45,029 nt of DNA from JAGOZV01 sp964346445 (GCA_964346445.1 CAYFUI010000003.1:1-45029), one strand, 5' to 3'. Positions 17,095-28,764 are shown, counted from the first letter of the stretch. Notes: generated from the sequence alone by a model not told the origin. Program-made: numbers and translations.

Positions 17095-17310
17095 ATGGAA
17101 AATTTAGCATTTGCCCTAGCGTACGCATTGCCTGCATTTGGTGCAGCCATTGCGGTAGCCATTATTGGAAAGTCGGCTCTATCAGCCGCCGCTCGTAACC
17201 CAGAAAAGGTATCGGATATTCGTAGTCTTATGATTACTGCCATTGTTTTTGCTGACTCATTAGCAATTATTGGTGTGGTTGTAGCAATTCTTTCAAAAGT
17301 CTTTGCTTAA
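17095..17310 (+). CDS. atpE: ATP synthase F0 subunit c
   Basis: This 71-aa hairpin of two helices forms the rotor ring. The polar loop is AARNPEK (residues 32-38). The ion-carrying carboxylate is Asp54 in VFADSLAIIG, not the more common Glu. The Gln of sodium-type rings is absent from helix 1, which argues for protons as the coupling ion. Helix 1 carries GAAIAVA (residues 16-22), so the usual glycine motif GxGxGxG is GxAxAxA. That recalls the alanine motif of alkaliphilic Bacillus c subunits. A Shine-Dalgarno AAGGAGAG precedes the start. Confidence 0.95.
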   Translation: MENLAFALAYALPAFGAAIAVAIIGKSALSAAARNPEKVSDIRSLMITAIVFADSLAIIGVVVAILSKVFA

Positions 17311-17349
17311 AAATTAAATTAAAGTAAAACAAGAAAGAGTAAAATATAT

Positions 17350-17889
17350 ATGCATAACCTGTATCAATTTGCATCAACGCAAGAAGGAGAGTCGTCCAGT
17401 CTCTTTAGCTCATTAGGCATTGATGGGCGTACGCTTGTATTTCAATTAATTGCCTTTTTGGTATTGGTTTTTATCTTAAAAAAGTGGGTTTTTCCTATAT
17501 TTGTTAATGTCATAGAGAAGCGAGAAGCCGATATCGAGAGAAGCACTAAAGAGGCCGACCGGTTAAAGGCGCAAGCTGAAGAAAGCGAAACTAAAACTAG
17601 CCAAGCCTTAGCTAAAGCACGTAAGGAGGCAGCCCAAATTATTGCAAGCGCTCGTGATGAGGCTAACTTAACTATAACGAAGGCAGAGGATAAGGCAAAA
17701 GCTAAAAGTGAGTCCTTATTAAGCCAGGCACAAGAAGAAATTCTATTAGAAAAGAAAAAGGCTCAGAAAGACTTGCTTAGTGAGGTTAGCGGCTTAGTGG
17801 CAGTAGCAACAGAAAAAGTTTTAGGAAAAATGACTAACGTAGAGATAGATGACGCTGTTATTGAAGAGTCAATTCGGGAGGCTAGTTAA
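17350..17889 (+). CDS. atpF: ATP synthase F0 subunit b
   Basis: This 179-aa protein is the peripheral stalk. It has a short N-terminal segment, one membrane helix (about residues 30-52, with VFQLIAFLVLVFILKKW), and then a long charged coiled coil rich in Ala, Glu and Lys (about residues 60-150). The length is normal. Only a weak AAGAAAGAG lies before the start. Its stop codon overlaps the atpH start in a TAATG junction, so translation of delta is coupled to b, which fits their direct contact in the stalk. Confidence 0.93.
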   Translation: MHNLYQFASTQEGESSSLFSSLGIDGRTLVFQLIAFLVLVFILKKWVFPIFVNVIEKREADIERSTKEADRLKAQAEESETKTSQALAKARKEAAQIIASARDEANLTITKAEDKAKAKSESLLSQAQEEILLEKKKAQKDLLSEVSGLVAVATEKVLGKMTNVEIDDAVIEESIREAS

Positions 17890-18290
17890 TGGCGAATAGC
17901 CAGACAATCTCCAGACGGACTCTATCTCATTACGGTGCTAAGCAAATTTTAGCTGGTAAGGTAAACCAGGTTTTAGAAGAGTTAGCGGCCTACTTAACAG
18001 AGAATAATCAGACTAAAGATTATGAACTGCTGCTGAGTGACATAGAGCGTGAACTAGCCAGGAATGGACTAGCTTTAGCTAGAGTGCAAAGTGCCAGGCC
18101 TTTGTCAAAGAAGTCGCAAGCTAGAATAATAAAATTTCTAAAAGATAAAACCAAAGCCGATAAAATAGAGTTGGTAAATCAAATTGAACCAACTTTGATT
18201 GGCGGTGCTATTATTAGTTGCGCCGGTTATACATTAGACGCAAGCATTAAGAACCGGATTAATAAATTAAAAAAGGTAGATAAGGAGTAA
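17889..18290 (+). CDS. atpH: ATP synthase F1 subunit delta, shortened
   Basis: Delta joins the b stalk to the top of the alpha/beta hexamer. At 133 aa this protein is about 45 residues shorter than the usual 175-180. The C-terminal domain is recognisable: [22 protein letters not shown], then [26 protein letters not shown], which ends with the conserved GG and D-S-x-x-x-R pattern. The N-terminal helical bundle that binds alpha subunits is reduced to about 65 residues. The reading frame is intact and the operon position is normal, so this is a true short form, not a broken gene. Confidence 0.88.
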   Translation: MANSQTISRRTLSHYGAKQILAGKVNQVLEELAAYLTENNQTKDYELLLSDIERELARNGLALARVQSARPLSKKSQARIIKFLKDKTKADKIELVNQIEPTLIGGAIISCAGYTLDASIKNRINKLKKVDKE

Positions 18291-18292
18291 GT

Positions 18293-19819
18293 ATGGCAGA
18301 TTTAGCAGTTTCGGAGCTATCTAAAAACTTACGTGACGCAATAAGCAAGTTAGACGTAAGTGAAACTTTAGATGAGACGGGTATTGTGATGCGAGTGGGT
18401 GACGGCGTGGCATGGATCCATGGGTTAGAAAATGTAGGATATAACGAGATGCTTAAAATTGACACCCAAGATGGTCCGGTTGAAGCTTTCGCTTTAAACC
18501 TAGGCGAAGATGAGGTTGGTGCAGTAATTTTAGGCGATGACACAAAAGTAAAAGCAGGCGCCAAAGTAACAATGCAGCAAGAAATTTTAAGTGTGCCAGT
18601 AGGTCCAGAATTGTTAGGTAGGGTTGTTGACCCATTAGGGCGCCCATTAGATGGTGGTCCCCCTATTAAAACCAAAGAACGTGGGTTAGTAGATAGGCCG
18701 GCAGTAGGAGTAATGGGTCGTAAAAGTGTCCATGAGCCTTTAATGACAGGTGTTATGGCCATAGATGCTATGTTCCCGATTGGTCGCGGCCAACGTGAGC
18801 TTATTATCGGCGATAGGCAAACAGGCAAAACCGCCCTAGCCATCGACACCATGATCAACCAAGCCAAGCAAAACACGGGCGTAGTTAATATATATGTTGC
18901 GGTAGGTCAAAAACTTTCCAAGATTACTCGTTTAGTTCAGCGTCTTAAGGAAGAGGGCGTTATGGACCAAACAATTATTGTAGCAACCGGTCCGTCAGAC
19001 CCCGCCTCTTTACTCTACCTTGCTCCGTATTCCGGCACTGCTATGGGTGAGTATTTCCGTGACAAGGGTGAGCATGCTCTAATTATTTACGATGACTTAA
19101 CAAAACACGCCGTCGCTTACCGACAAATGTCCTTGTTACTACGCCGGCCGCCAGGGCGTGAGGCTTATCCGGGTGATGTTTTTTACCTACATTCTCGTTT
19201 ACTAGAGCGTTCTGCTAAATTAGCAGACGAGCTTGGTGGTGGAAGCCTAACTGCTCTACCGATTATTGAAACCCAAGCTGGCGATATTTCTGCCTATATT
19301 CCAACTAATGTCATTTCGATTACAGATGGGCAAATCTTCCTTGAAACAGATTTATTTAACCAAGGGATACGCCCTGCTATCTCTGCCGGTTTGTCTGTTT
19401 CGCGGGTTGGTGGTGCGGCCCAAACCAAAGCTGTTAAAAGTGTCGGTGGTAATTTGAAGCTGGGCCTCAGCCAGTTTAGGGAGTTGGCTAGTTTTGCCCA
19501 GTTTGGCAGTGACCTTGATAGCGCCACAAAAGCCCAAATTGAAAGAGGTCAACGTTTAACAGAGCTATTAAAGCAGGCCCAATACCAGCCAATGAGTGTA
19601 TGGGAGCAATACGTAAGTATATATGCCATTACTAGTGGGGCTTTTGATAACGTTCCGGTAAATAAAATTAAAGAAGCCCAAGCTTCCCTTCTGGCCCAGT
19701 TCTCTACTCAGCATAAGGCTGCTGTTAAAGAGTTAGATAAGGGAGATAAGCCGACTGACAAGACAATTGCCACAATTGATAAGGTGGCAGCAAGTGTGGC
19801 CAAGGGGTATCAGGAGTAA
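18293..19819 (+). CDS. atpA: ATP synthase F1 subunit alpha
   Basis: This is the non-catalytic nucleotide-binding subunit of F1, 508 aa. It has an N-terminal beta barrel (about residues 25-95), the P-loop [13 protein letters not shown], the segment [20 protein letters not shown], and the arginine-finger region [10 protein letters not shown] near residue 370. A C-terminal helical domain follows. All landmarks are intact. A Shine-Dalgarno AAGGAG precedes ATG 18293, 2 nt after the delta stop. Confidence 0.97.
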   Translation: MADLAVSELSKNLRDAISKLDVSETLDETGIVMRVGDGVAWIHGLENVGYNEMLKIDTQDGPVEAFALNLGEDEVGAVILGDDTKVKAGAKVTMQQEILSVPVGPELLGRVVDPLGRPLDGGPPIKTKERGLVDRPAVGVMGRKSVHEPLMTGVMAIDAMFPIGRGQRELIIGDRQTGKTALAIDTMINQAKQNTGVVNIYVAVGQKLSKITRLVQRLKEEGVMDQTIIVATGPSDPASLLYLAPYSGTAMGEYFRDKGEHALIIYDDLTKHAVAYRQMSLLLRRPPGREAYPGDVFYLHSRLLERSAKLADELGGGSLTALPIIETQAGDISAYIPTNVISITDGQIFLETDLFNQGIRPAISAGLSVSRVGGAAQTKAVKSVGGNLKLGLSQFRELASFAQFGSDLDSATKAQIERGQRLTELLKQAQYQPMSVWEQYVSIYAITSGAFDNVPVNKIKEAQASLLAQFSTQHKAAVKELDKGDKPTDKTIATIDKVAASVAKGYQE

Positions 19820-19822
19820 TTA

Positions 19823-22101
<2,279 letters not shown>

Positions 22102-22524
22102 ATGAATTTAAAGTTAATAACTTTATCAGGTACGGTGCTTGACAGCCAGGTTTACCAGGTGAATATCCCAACTCCTGAAGGTGATATTGGCGTATATCCT
22201 GACCATGAGGCTTTAGTTACCCTAGCTGTTCCAGGAATGGTCCGGGTCCATTACCGTAAAGATGATGATGTAACGCGGGCTGAGCTGTTTGCTATATCTG
22301 GCGGTATTGTAGAAATTGCTAATAATGAAGTAAAAATACTAGTAGATGATGCTGATAGTGCCGAAGACATAGCTGAAGATGAAGCTAGAGAGGCTTTACG
22401 GCGCGCTGAAGAGATGAGAGATGCCGCTGAGAGCACTGTTGAGCTAGAAAAAGCTTATGAGCTAATTGACAGGCAAAAGATACGGCTAAAAGTTGCTGAA
22501 ATTAAAAGGCGTAAACGATACTAA
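22102..22524 (+). CDS. atpC: ATP synthase F1 subunit epsilon
   Basis: Epsilon couples the shaft to the c ring and can inhibit ATP hydrolysis. The 140-aa product has the N-terminal beta sandwich (TPEGDIGVYPDHEALVTL, residues about 25-42), and a C-terminal two-helix arm rich in Ala, Glu and Arg. The ATG follows the atpD stop codon with no gap. This is the last gene of the operon; the convergent ABC permease gene ends 22 nt later and there is no terminator hairpin between them. Confidence 0.93.
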   Translation: MNLKLITLSGTVLDSQVYQVNIPTPEGDIGVYPDHEALVTLAVPGMVRVHYRKDDDVTRAELFAISGGIVEIANNEVKILVDDADSAEDIAEDEAREALRRAEEMRDAAESTVELEKAYELIDRQKIRLKVAEIKRRKRY

Positions 22525-22546
22525 AATTTAGATAGGATAATGCCCT

Positions 22547-23845
22547 TTATTCATAGCGCAATGCTTCTATGGGGTTTAGCTTGGCGGCCCGCATAGCTGG
22601 CATGGTCCCTGCAGCAAAGGCAATTAAACAAATTACAACTATTATAATTAAAATATTATGCCAAGAAAACTGTATCAGTGTAAAGCCAGTGAGGTCGCTT
22701 AAAAAGCTTTGAGCGGCTATTTTGTTAATACCTATGCCTGCAAGCATAGCTGCTAGGATGCCAATAGCTGAACCCCAAAAACCAATCATTATGGCCTCTA
22801 GGCTAAATAGTGCAAATACTTTCCCACTACTTAGTCCCATGGCTTTCATTAAACCTATTTCTCTTGTCCGCTCTTGCACGGCCATGTATAAGGTGTTAAC
22901 TATACCAAAGCTTGCGGCTAGTAAGGCAATGGCACCAAACATGGTTAAAACAGCAGTTACAGCACTTATGACAGAGCGGACAACACCAATTTGGTCGTCA
23001 ATAGTTTGCGCTTGGTAGCCTAAGTCCTTTATCTCTGTTTTTATAGTATTTATTCGCGCTTCGCTAAGATTGGGTTCAAGGATGGCTGTGGCCATGTACT
23101 CTGGCGCTTTAGGGTGGGTGTTGCCCTCATTAGCTGCCTGGTCAACCTCCTTAACTAAGCTACTATTGCCGTAAGAGTAGCCGTCATTTAATAATGACTT
23201 TGTTTGGACGCCGACAATTTTTACTTTCACCTCCTCAATTATGCCGGTGGCAATATTGGTCACTCCTAAGTAAGCAGTTTGCCCCACCGCCGCTTCGGCG
23301 CTTTTTAAACCTAGTGGCTCTACGAAGCGTGGCTCAATGGTAATTTGCGGTTCGGTAGTGTCTTGGTTAGGTGTTTCTCCAGTTTCAACATCAACAGATA
23401 CACCGTTTATACTTTCCATTACTGAGATAACATATTTTTTGGAACCGTCGCCACGAGTTATATAGTCAACCTCCGGCCGATCGTAAAAAGAGGCGCTTTC
23501 AATCCCGTTTATTTTTTTAATTTGGGCTAACTTAGCTTCAGTAATAGGCTTAGCATTCATGGAGTTAGTCGCTGGCTCTGTATCATTCAAGGTGACAGGA
23601 GTATATTCGCGGGCCTCATTGTTATTGGCTCTGGTTTCAGGCGGGAGCGGCATAATAATTAAAGTATTATTACCGCCAAGTGCTCCTAATTGAGCTTCTA
23701 TATAGTTATTAACACCTGTGTCGATACCAGTAGTTAACGCCAAGGTAAAGGCACCTACAAAAATAGCTCCAATTGTTAGGAATGTCCTTATTTTATTACG
23801 AGCGAGGTTGGCATTAGCCATTTTTATAATATCTAAAATTTTCAT
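22547..23845 (-). CDS. MacB/FtsX-type ABC transporter permease
   Basis: This 432-aa permease has the MacB fold: one N-terminal membrane helix (about residues 18-40), a large domain outside the cell (about residues 45-290), and three C-terminal helices. The conserved loop MAVQERTREIGLMKAMGL sits before the last helices, and the protein ends with MRAAKLNPIEALRYE, typical of the family. MacB-like proteins act as mechanotransmitters and export peptides, lipoproteins or antibiotics. The substrate here is unknown. The gene overlaps its ATPase by 4 nt (ATGA) and has an AGGAGG ribosome-binding site. Confidence 0.9.
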   Translation of the reverse strand: MKILDIIKMANANLARNKIRTFLTIGAIFVGAFTLALTTGIDTGVNNYIEAQLGALGGNNTLIIMPLPPETRANNNEAREYTPVTLNDTEPATNSMNAKPITEAKLAQIKKINGIESASFYDRPEVDYITRGDGSKKYVISVMESINGVSVDVETGETPNQDTTEPQITIEPRFVEPLGLKSAEAAVGQTAYLGVTNIATGIIEEVKVKIVGVQTKSLLNDGYSYGNSSLVKEVDQAANEGNTHPKAPEYMATAILEPNLSEARINTIKTEIKDLGYQAQTIDDQIGVVRSVISAVTAVLTMFGAIALLAASFGIVNTLYMAVQERTREIGLMKAMGLSSGKVFALFSLEAIMIGFWGSAIGILAAMLAGIGINKIAAQSFLSDLTGFTLIQFSWHNILIIIVVICLIAFAAGTMPAMRAAKLNPIEALRYE

Positions 23846-24537
23846 TTTAACTCCTCCTCTATGATTCGCCCATCTTTAATGTGCACTTGTCTGTCGCATA
23901 AAGCCGCTAAGTCTGGGTCATGAGTCACTATAACCAGGGTTATCCCAGCTTTTTTATTTAAATTAAAAAGTAAATTTTTAATTTTATCGCCTGTTTTGCT
24001 GTCTAAATTGCCAGTTGGCTCATCTGCAAAAATAACAGAAGGTTGGTTTACTATTGCTCTGGCAATGCAGACTCGTTGTTTTTGCCCACCAGACAGGTCG
24101 TTAGCTTTGACATTAATTTTATCGCCTAAACCAACACTTTTTAAGGCTGCCTTAGCTTGTTTTTGCCGTTGGCGCCCACCCTCCCCAGCTATTAATAAAG
24201 GAGTCAGCACATTATTAAGGACAGTATCGTTAGCGTTCATAAAGAAAGATTGAAAAACAAAGCCGAAACTCTTATTTCGTAATTGGTTTATCCGCCGTGC
24301 AGGCAAAGTGTGAGCGGCTGTTTCTTTAATATAAATTTCACCGGTTGTTGGCTTATCAAGCAATGCCAGTAGGTGCATAAGGGTTGATTTTCCTGAGCCA
24401 CTTTTTCCTATGATAGCCACGGCTTCACCCCTTTTAATTTCTAAATTTATATTAGTTAGAGCAGTAAACTTATTGGCCTTCTTGCCGTAGGTTTTACCTA
24501 AATTGACAGTTTTAATTATCGTATCGTTCTTACTCAT
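23842..24537 (-). CDS. ABC transporter ATP-binding protein (MacB/LolD type)
   Basis: This 231-aa ATPase powers the adjacent permease. It has Walker A IGKSGSGKSTL, a Q-loop VFQSFFM, the signature LSGGQKQRV, Walker B VIFADEPTGNLDSKTG and the switch His in VIVTHDPD. DEPTGNLD is the hallmark of the LolD/MacB/FtsE subfamily. It is the promoter-proximal gene of the pair and has a leaderless-type promoter. Confidence 0.93.
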   Translation of the reverse strand: MSKNDTIIKTVNLGKTYGKKANKFTALTNINLEIKRGEAVAIIGKSGSGKSTLMHLLALLDKPTTGEIYIKETAAHTLPARRINQLRNKSFGFVFQSFFMNANDTVLNNVLTPLLIAGEGGRQRQKQAKAALKSVGLGDKINVKANDLSGGQKQRVCIARAIVNQPSVIFADEPTGNLDSKTGDKIKNLLFNLNKKAGITLVIVTHDPDLAALCDRQVHIKDGRIIEEELK

Positions 24538-24543
24538 ACTCTT

Positions 24544-24549
24544 ATTATA
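24544..24549 (-). promoter_or_regulatory. -10 of the MacB-type ABC pair (leaderless type)
   Basis: TATAAT on the minus strand ends 6 nt before ATG 24537. Upstream bases are GAG, so it is not an extended -10. Confidence 0.55.
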
Positions 24550-24563
24550 CTCGTTTTTTTTAA

Positions 24564-27074
24564 TTAAGAAATTAAATGTCTTTTTTGAATATACTTTTGG
24601 GCTTCTGATACTGTAAGAGGGACAAGGAAGCTAATGATAAATACTATAATATAATCGACTGGTTTAAGCGGTGTAATATGTAGAATGGAGGCGAGCGGAG
24701 TTTCCATTATGATTATTTGCATTATGAAAGAAATGACCAATAAAAACCAGAATAGGTTATTTTTTACTTTGAGAATTGAGAAAATAGAACGACTATGACT
24801 GCGCATAGTTAAAGCATTGGCCCACTGGATTACCACCAGGGCTAAGAAGGCGGCGCTTTGAGCGTACCCTAAATCACCATGGTGTAGATAATAGCTATAA
24901 ATTATCAAAGTGGTCGCGGCAATGGTGATAGCAGAAATGATAATTTTAACGACCATTCTCCTGCTTAAAAGTGGAGCGTTAAAGGGTGCAGGTGGCCGCT
25001 CCATTATATAGTCATCACCAGGTTCTATACCTAAAGGAACTACCATCGTGGTATCTGTGACAATGTTAACCCATAATATTTGAATAGATAAAAGAGGCGC
25101 AGGCCAGCCTAGAAGTAGTGCCACCGTAATAGTCATTACCTCTCCCGCGTTGGTTGAAAGTAAGTAAACAAGAACCCTCTTTATATTATCCAGTATAATT
25201 CTTCCTTGCTTAACTGCTGCCGCCACGGTTTTGAAATTATTATCTAGTAATATAATGTCACTGACATCTTTAGCAATCTGTGACCCATCTCCCATTGCTA
25301 TACCGATATGGGCAGTAGAAAGTGCTGGAGCGTCATTCACACCGTCACCAGTCATGGCTACAATATTATCTTCTTTTAATTTTGTAAGTAAATTATATTT
25401 GTCGGTAGGCATTATGCGTGAAAATACTGTATATTTTTTAATAGACTGTCCAGCCGTTAATTTTTCTAGCATAGAGGACTCTATAACCTCTTCTGGTTTT
25501 TTGGCTATACCTAATTTTTTGGCTATCGCCAGTGCAGTGTTGGCGTGGTCGCCTGTTATCATATGAATAGATATCCCAGCTTTTCTAATCAAATCTACCG
25601 AAGGCTTTGATTCTTTTCGCAGCTCATCGGCAATTGCCAAAAAGCCTATCAGAGAAATGCTTGGGTTTCTAGTGATAATCTTGAGGCTGTTAGGTGCGGT
25701 TTTTGTTTTCATAGCACCAACGCCAATCACCCTATAGCCTTGGTCGGTAAAGTGGTTTAAGGCTACGTAGGCCTGCTCTCGTTCTGCTTCAGTTAAATTT
25801 GCAATTTCAATTAATTGTTCTGGAGAGCCTTTTATAAAGGTTGTAAATTGCCTATCAGCACCCTTATAAACTACACCACTTATCCTGTATTGTTGCACAA
25901 AAGGAAAGCTCTTTATTAGTTCAAAATTTTTCGGAATAGTAGTTTTACACTCTTTAGCAATTACAGCATCTAAAGGGTCAGCTGTGTCGCCATTGGAGTG
26001 CAATTGGCTGAGGCCAGTGGCCATTTTGATATTGAAACCTGTTTGATTATTGGGGTCTTGCCAATACTCTTGTATGGATAATTTATTTTTTGATAATGTG
26101 CCAGTTTTATCGGTAGCAATAGCGGTAACCGCTCCTATCACCTCTAGAGAGCGCATATTGGTGACGAGCGCCTTTTGTTTAGCCATGGTTTTAATCCCTA
26201 ATGCTAAAATGACTGTCACCGTTATGGGTAGTCCTTCTGGAATGGCTGAAACGGCTAAAGCGAGAATAAAGCGCAATGCCTCGATTGGGTTCTCACCCCT
26301 TATAAGGAGTAGTGTAAAAATTAAAATGCTTAAAAGCCCAACTGCTAGAATAATTTGCTTAACTAGTTTCGCTACCTTTTTTTGCAATGGATTAACAGTA
26401 AGTTCACTAGCACTTAATTTAGCTATCTTGCTAAATTCTGTATTATTTCCAGTTTGGGTAACCACCCCCTCACAGGTACCAGCTGTTATGGCAGTCCCTT
26501 GAAAAAGCATATTAGTTTGCTCAAAAAGGCTTCTTGAACCCCTGAGTGTATCGGCGTTTTTGCTTATAGGTAAAGACTCGCCAGTGAGGACTGCTTCATC
26601 CACCTGTAGACCAGCCGCTTCCAGGATTCTTATATCTGCGGGCACCCTGCTACCCTCAGAGAGTAAAACTATATCACCAGGCACCAGAAGGTTCTCTTTA
26701 ACCTTAATAAACTCCATGTTACGTTTTACCGTAACTTCTTGTGTAGCTTGTTCTTTTAAGCTTCTAAGTATTTTTGCAGTAGAGATTTTCTGAGCGTAAT
26801 CTATCCATATATTTATACCTATTATGAAAGCTATGACCACTGCATCAATATATTCGTGGATAATGACGCTAAGGATAATGGCAAAAATTAATATTAAGGT
26901 AAAAGGCTCCAAGAATGGCTCAATGAGTTTTTTCCAAATTGGTACACCGGCTAAGGAGAGCGTATTCTCGCCATGTTTTAATTTAGCCTTTTGATAGCTT
27001 TGGTTATTGAGGCCATTCCTGTCGCTATTTAGCGCCCTTAATACATTTTTCGTAGTTTTATTGTAATAAAGCAT
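24564..27074 (-). CDS. P-type cation ATPase, Ca2+ (P2A) type
   Basis: This 836-aa pump has the full P-type layout: actuator TGESLP, phosphorylation site DKTGTLSKN, the nucleotide domain, and hinge MTGDGVNDAPAL. The ion-binding residues fit the Ca2+ class: PEGLP in helix M4, NAGE in M5 and WVNIVTDTT in M6, matching the N/E and N-x-x-T-D sets of SERCA. It is therefore more likely a Ca2+ or Mn2+ exporter than a proton or Na+/K+ pump. I chose ATG 27074 over the GTG at 27080, because the extended -10 at 27082-27090 predicts transcription to begin at 27074-27075. Confidence 0.9.
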   Translation of the reverse strand: MLYYNKTTKNVLRALNSDRNGLNNQSYQKAKLKHGENTLSLAGVPIWKKLIEPFLEPFTLILIFAIILSVIIHEYIDAVVIAFIIGINIWIDYAQKISTAKILRSLKEQATQEVTVKRNMEFIKVKENLLVPGDIVLLSEGSRVPADIRILEAAGLQVDEAVLTGESLPISKNADTLRGSRSLFEQTNMLFQGTAITAGTCEGVVTQTGNNTEFSKIAKLSASELTVNPLQKKVAKLVKQIILAVGLLSILIFTLLLIRGENPIEALRFILALAVSAIPEGLPITVTVILALGIKTMAKQKALVTNMRSLEVIGAVTAIATDKTGTLSKNKLSIQEYWQDPNNQTGFNIKMATGLSQLHSNGDTADPLDAVIAKECKTTIPKNFELIKSFPFVQQYRISGVVYKGADRQFTTFIKGSPEQLIEIANLTEAEREQAYVALNHFTDQGYRVIGVGAMKTKTAPNSLKIITRNPSISLIGFLAIADELRKESKPSVDLIRKAGISIHMITGDHANTALAIAKKLGIAKKPEEVIESSMLEKLTAGQSIKKYTVFSRIMPTDKYNLLTKLKEDNIVAMTGDGVNDAPALSTAHIGIAMGDGSQIAKDVSDIILLDNNFKTVAAAVKQGRIILDNIKRVLVYLLSTNAGEVMTITVALLLGWPAPLLSIQILWVNIVTDTTMVVPLGIEPGDDYIMERPPAPFNAPLLSRRMVVKIIISAITIAATTLIIYSYYLHHGDLGYAQSAAFLALVVIQWANALTMRSHSRSIFSILKVKNNLFWFLLVISFIMQIIIMETPLASILHITPLKPVDYIIVFIISFLVPLTVSEAQKYIQKRHLIS

Positions 27075-27081
27075 TACCACT

Positions 27082-27090
27082 ATTGTATCA
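27082..27090 (-). promoter_or_regulatory. extended -10 of the P-type ATPase (leaderless type)
   Basis: TGATACAAT on the minus strand ends 7 nt before ATG 27074. It leaves only 1 nt before the alternative GTG 27080, which cannot then be the start. Confidence 0.55.
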
Positions 27091-27110
27091 TGGGGCGCAT
27101 ATTTTTTAGG

Positions 27111-27572
27111 CTATCTGATAGCTATTAGTTTAAATTGCTGATGGCCGTTACTTGTAGCATAACTGATGGTGTCTTTAATTGTTTTACCGATTAGTTCCAT
27201 ACCCAGCGGGCTTTTAATGGACAAGCGACCGTCCGAAGGATTAGCCTCTACACTTTCCACAAGGGTGAATTTTAGTTTCTTTCCTTGCCTATCTATTAAT
27301 TCAACAGCTGATCCAATAGCCACTCTCACTTGATTGCGCTTTTTCGGTAAAAGCTTCACATTTTTCAATAATAATCTTTTTTCAAATAATTCTTGTTCAA
27401 TAGAGTCATACCTGCTTAAGACATCTACTCTATCAAGCCGGCCCTCCCTTGATGTATCCTTATCCATATTTTTTAATTTATAACGTGTTTTAGATAAGCT
27501 TTTTTCAAGTGAACTAATCTCCTTTTTTAGCTCTTTAAGACCCTTTTTGCTTAATGTAATGGTGGTGTTCAT
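27111..27572 (-). CDS. GreA/GreB-family transcription factor
   Basis: The 153-aa product has the Gre layout. An N-terminal antiparallel coiled coil (about residues 5-75) carries acidic residues near the hairpin tip (NMDKDTSREGRLD). A C-terminal FKBP-like domain (about residues 80-153) contains VRVAIGSAVELIDRQGK and the typical SPLGMELIGKTIKD. Gre factors enter the RNA polymerase secondary channel and stimulate cleavage of backtracked RNA. Whether the tip keeps that activity or makes it a Gre-like regulator cannot be decided here. It has a strong AAGGAGG ribosome-binding site and lies behind the two-component genes. Confidence 0.8.
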   Translation of the reverse strand: MNTTITLSKKGLKELKKEISSLEKSLSKTRYKLKNMDKDTSREGRLDRVDVLSRYDSIEQELFEKRLLLKNVKLLPKKRNQVRVAIGSAVELIDRQGKKLKFTLVESVEANPSDGRLSIKSPLGMELIGKTIKDTISYATSNGHQQFKLIAIR

Positions 27573-27684
27573 ATTTAAACCCTCCTTTTTTTAATTTTTA
27601 CCCAAGCCGTTAATGGAAGAGCTGCAATAGCAATTAGCTATGCCATATATTGCTTAGGCTATCTTTCACTATACCTAACCAACC

Positions 27685-28695
27685 TTAGTTAAGGCTTAAA
27701 GGGCGTGTATTCTTTGGTAGGACCACTGTAAAAATTGTCTTTTTGCCTGTTGTGCTCTTAACATCAATGCGGCCACCGTGGTGTTCCACTATTTCTTTAG
27801 CAAGCGGCAACCCCATGCCATGCCCTTTAGTTTGTTTTATATTTATAGTATTCCCTCGGTAAAAGCTCTCGAAGATATGAGGAATATCTGCTTTGGCTAT
27901 GCCAGATCCTGTATTCGTGACACTAACATAAACGCGTCCGCCACTCTGCTTAACCGTGATCTTTACTGGAGACTTAGCAGGACTATACTTTAAAGCGTTT
28001 TCTATCAATATATTAAAAACAGTCTCTAGAGCCAGTTCATTCCCTTTTATATAAATAGGATTGGATGGAGTATAAACGATTCTATCTGGCTGGTTAAGCC
28101 GGTCTACCACTGTTTGGACGGCATGATTTACCTCGACTGGACTCGTGTCAAAAACCAAGGTATTTACCCTTGATAGGTCTAATAGCATGGCAGTTAAATC
28201 TGACATTTTATCTATTTCTTCATGAACACTACCTAGCGTATCCTCTAATTCTTTTTTACTATGTTTGGTTGAATATAAGACAGCCTCAATTTCAGATTTT
28301 ATTGCTGCAAGTGGTGTTCTTAGTTCATGACTAGCGTCGCTAGTGAACCGCGCTTGAGCTTTGTGAGCTGCCTCGACTGAGCTAATGGTGCTACTAGCTA
28401 AGCCATAGCTTACAAAACCGCCCATTATTAATATTGAGATATTTAATATCACTAAAAACGATACAATGCTTTGTTCGGCTTCTTTAGCCTCCTCTGTTTG
28501 ATAGAGTCGTATTTGCTGGCGAGTTCGTAAGTCGGGATTTTCTACAAGCCTACTGCTGAAATTAGTTAAGCGACCAGCCACTTCGTTGCTAAAGATGGCG
28601 TAAATAACCCCACTAAGAAGTAGAGCCACTACCATTAATATTGCCATGTAACTAAGCGTTAGCTTGATAACTGCAGTGTTAAAAATGTGTTTAAT
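27685..28695 (-). CDS. sensor histidine kinase, probable AUU start
   Basis: This membrane sensor has two membrane helices (about residues 14-35 and 83-107) flanking an outer loop of about 45 residues, then HisKA with ASHELRTPLAAIKSE, the N box NILIENALKYSP, the G1 segment NTGSGI and the G2 segment GHGMGLPLAKEI. The first ATG in frame (28647) would begin inside the first membrane helix. The open frame continues 19 codons upstream with no ATG, GTG or TTG. An AGGAG at 28702-28706 stands 6 nt before an ATT codon at 28695, giving M-KHIFNTAVIKLTLSY as a family-like N-terminus. An ATG at 28700 is in another frame and stops after 13 codons. Confidence 0.85.
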   Translation of the reverse strand: MKHIFNTAVIKLTLSYMAILMVVALLLSGVIYAIFSNEVAGRLTNFSSRLVENPDLRTRQQIRLYQTEEAKEAEQSIVSFLVILNISILIMGGFVSYGLASSTISSVEAAHKAQARFTSDASHELRTPLAAIKSEIEAVLYSTKHSKKELEDTLGSVHEEIDKMSDLTAMLLDLSRVNTLVFDTSPVEVNHAVQTVVDRLNQPDRIVYTPSNPIYIKGNELALETVFNILIENALKYSPAKSPVKITVKQSGGRVYVSVTNTGSGIAKADIPHIFESFYRGNTINIKQTKGHGMGLPLAKEIVEHHGGRIDVKSTTGKKTIFTVVLPKNTRPLSLN

Positions 28696-28764
28696 GACAT
28701 ACTCCTATTAATTTAAGAGGCGGACGGCAACAGTTAGGGTTATTACTAAAAGAAACAATGGCGC

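Noticed and set aside
18259..18876. 205-codon open frame antisense to atpA
   Set aside because: It is a shadow of atpA on the opposite strand, with Pro/Ser-rich translation and no family features.
27685..28647. N-for-D change in the G1 box of the histidine kinase (NTGSGI) as a sign of inactivity
   Set aside because: N-x-G at this place is common in active kinases such as the VanS group, and all other boxes are intact.
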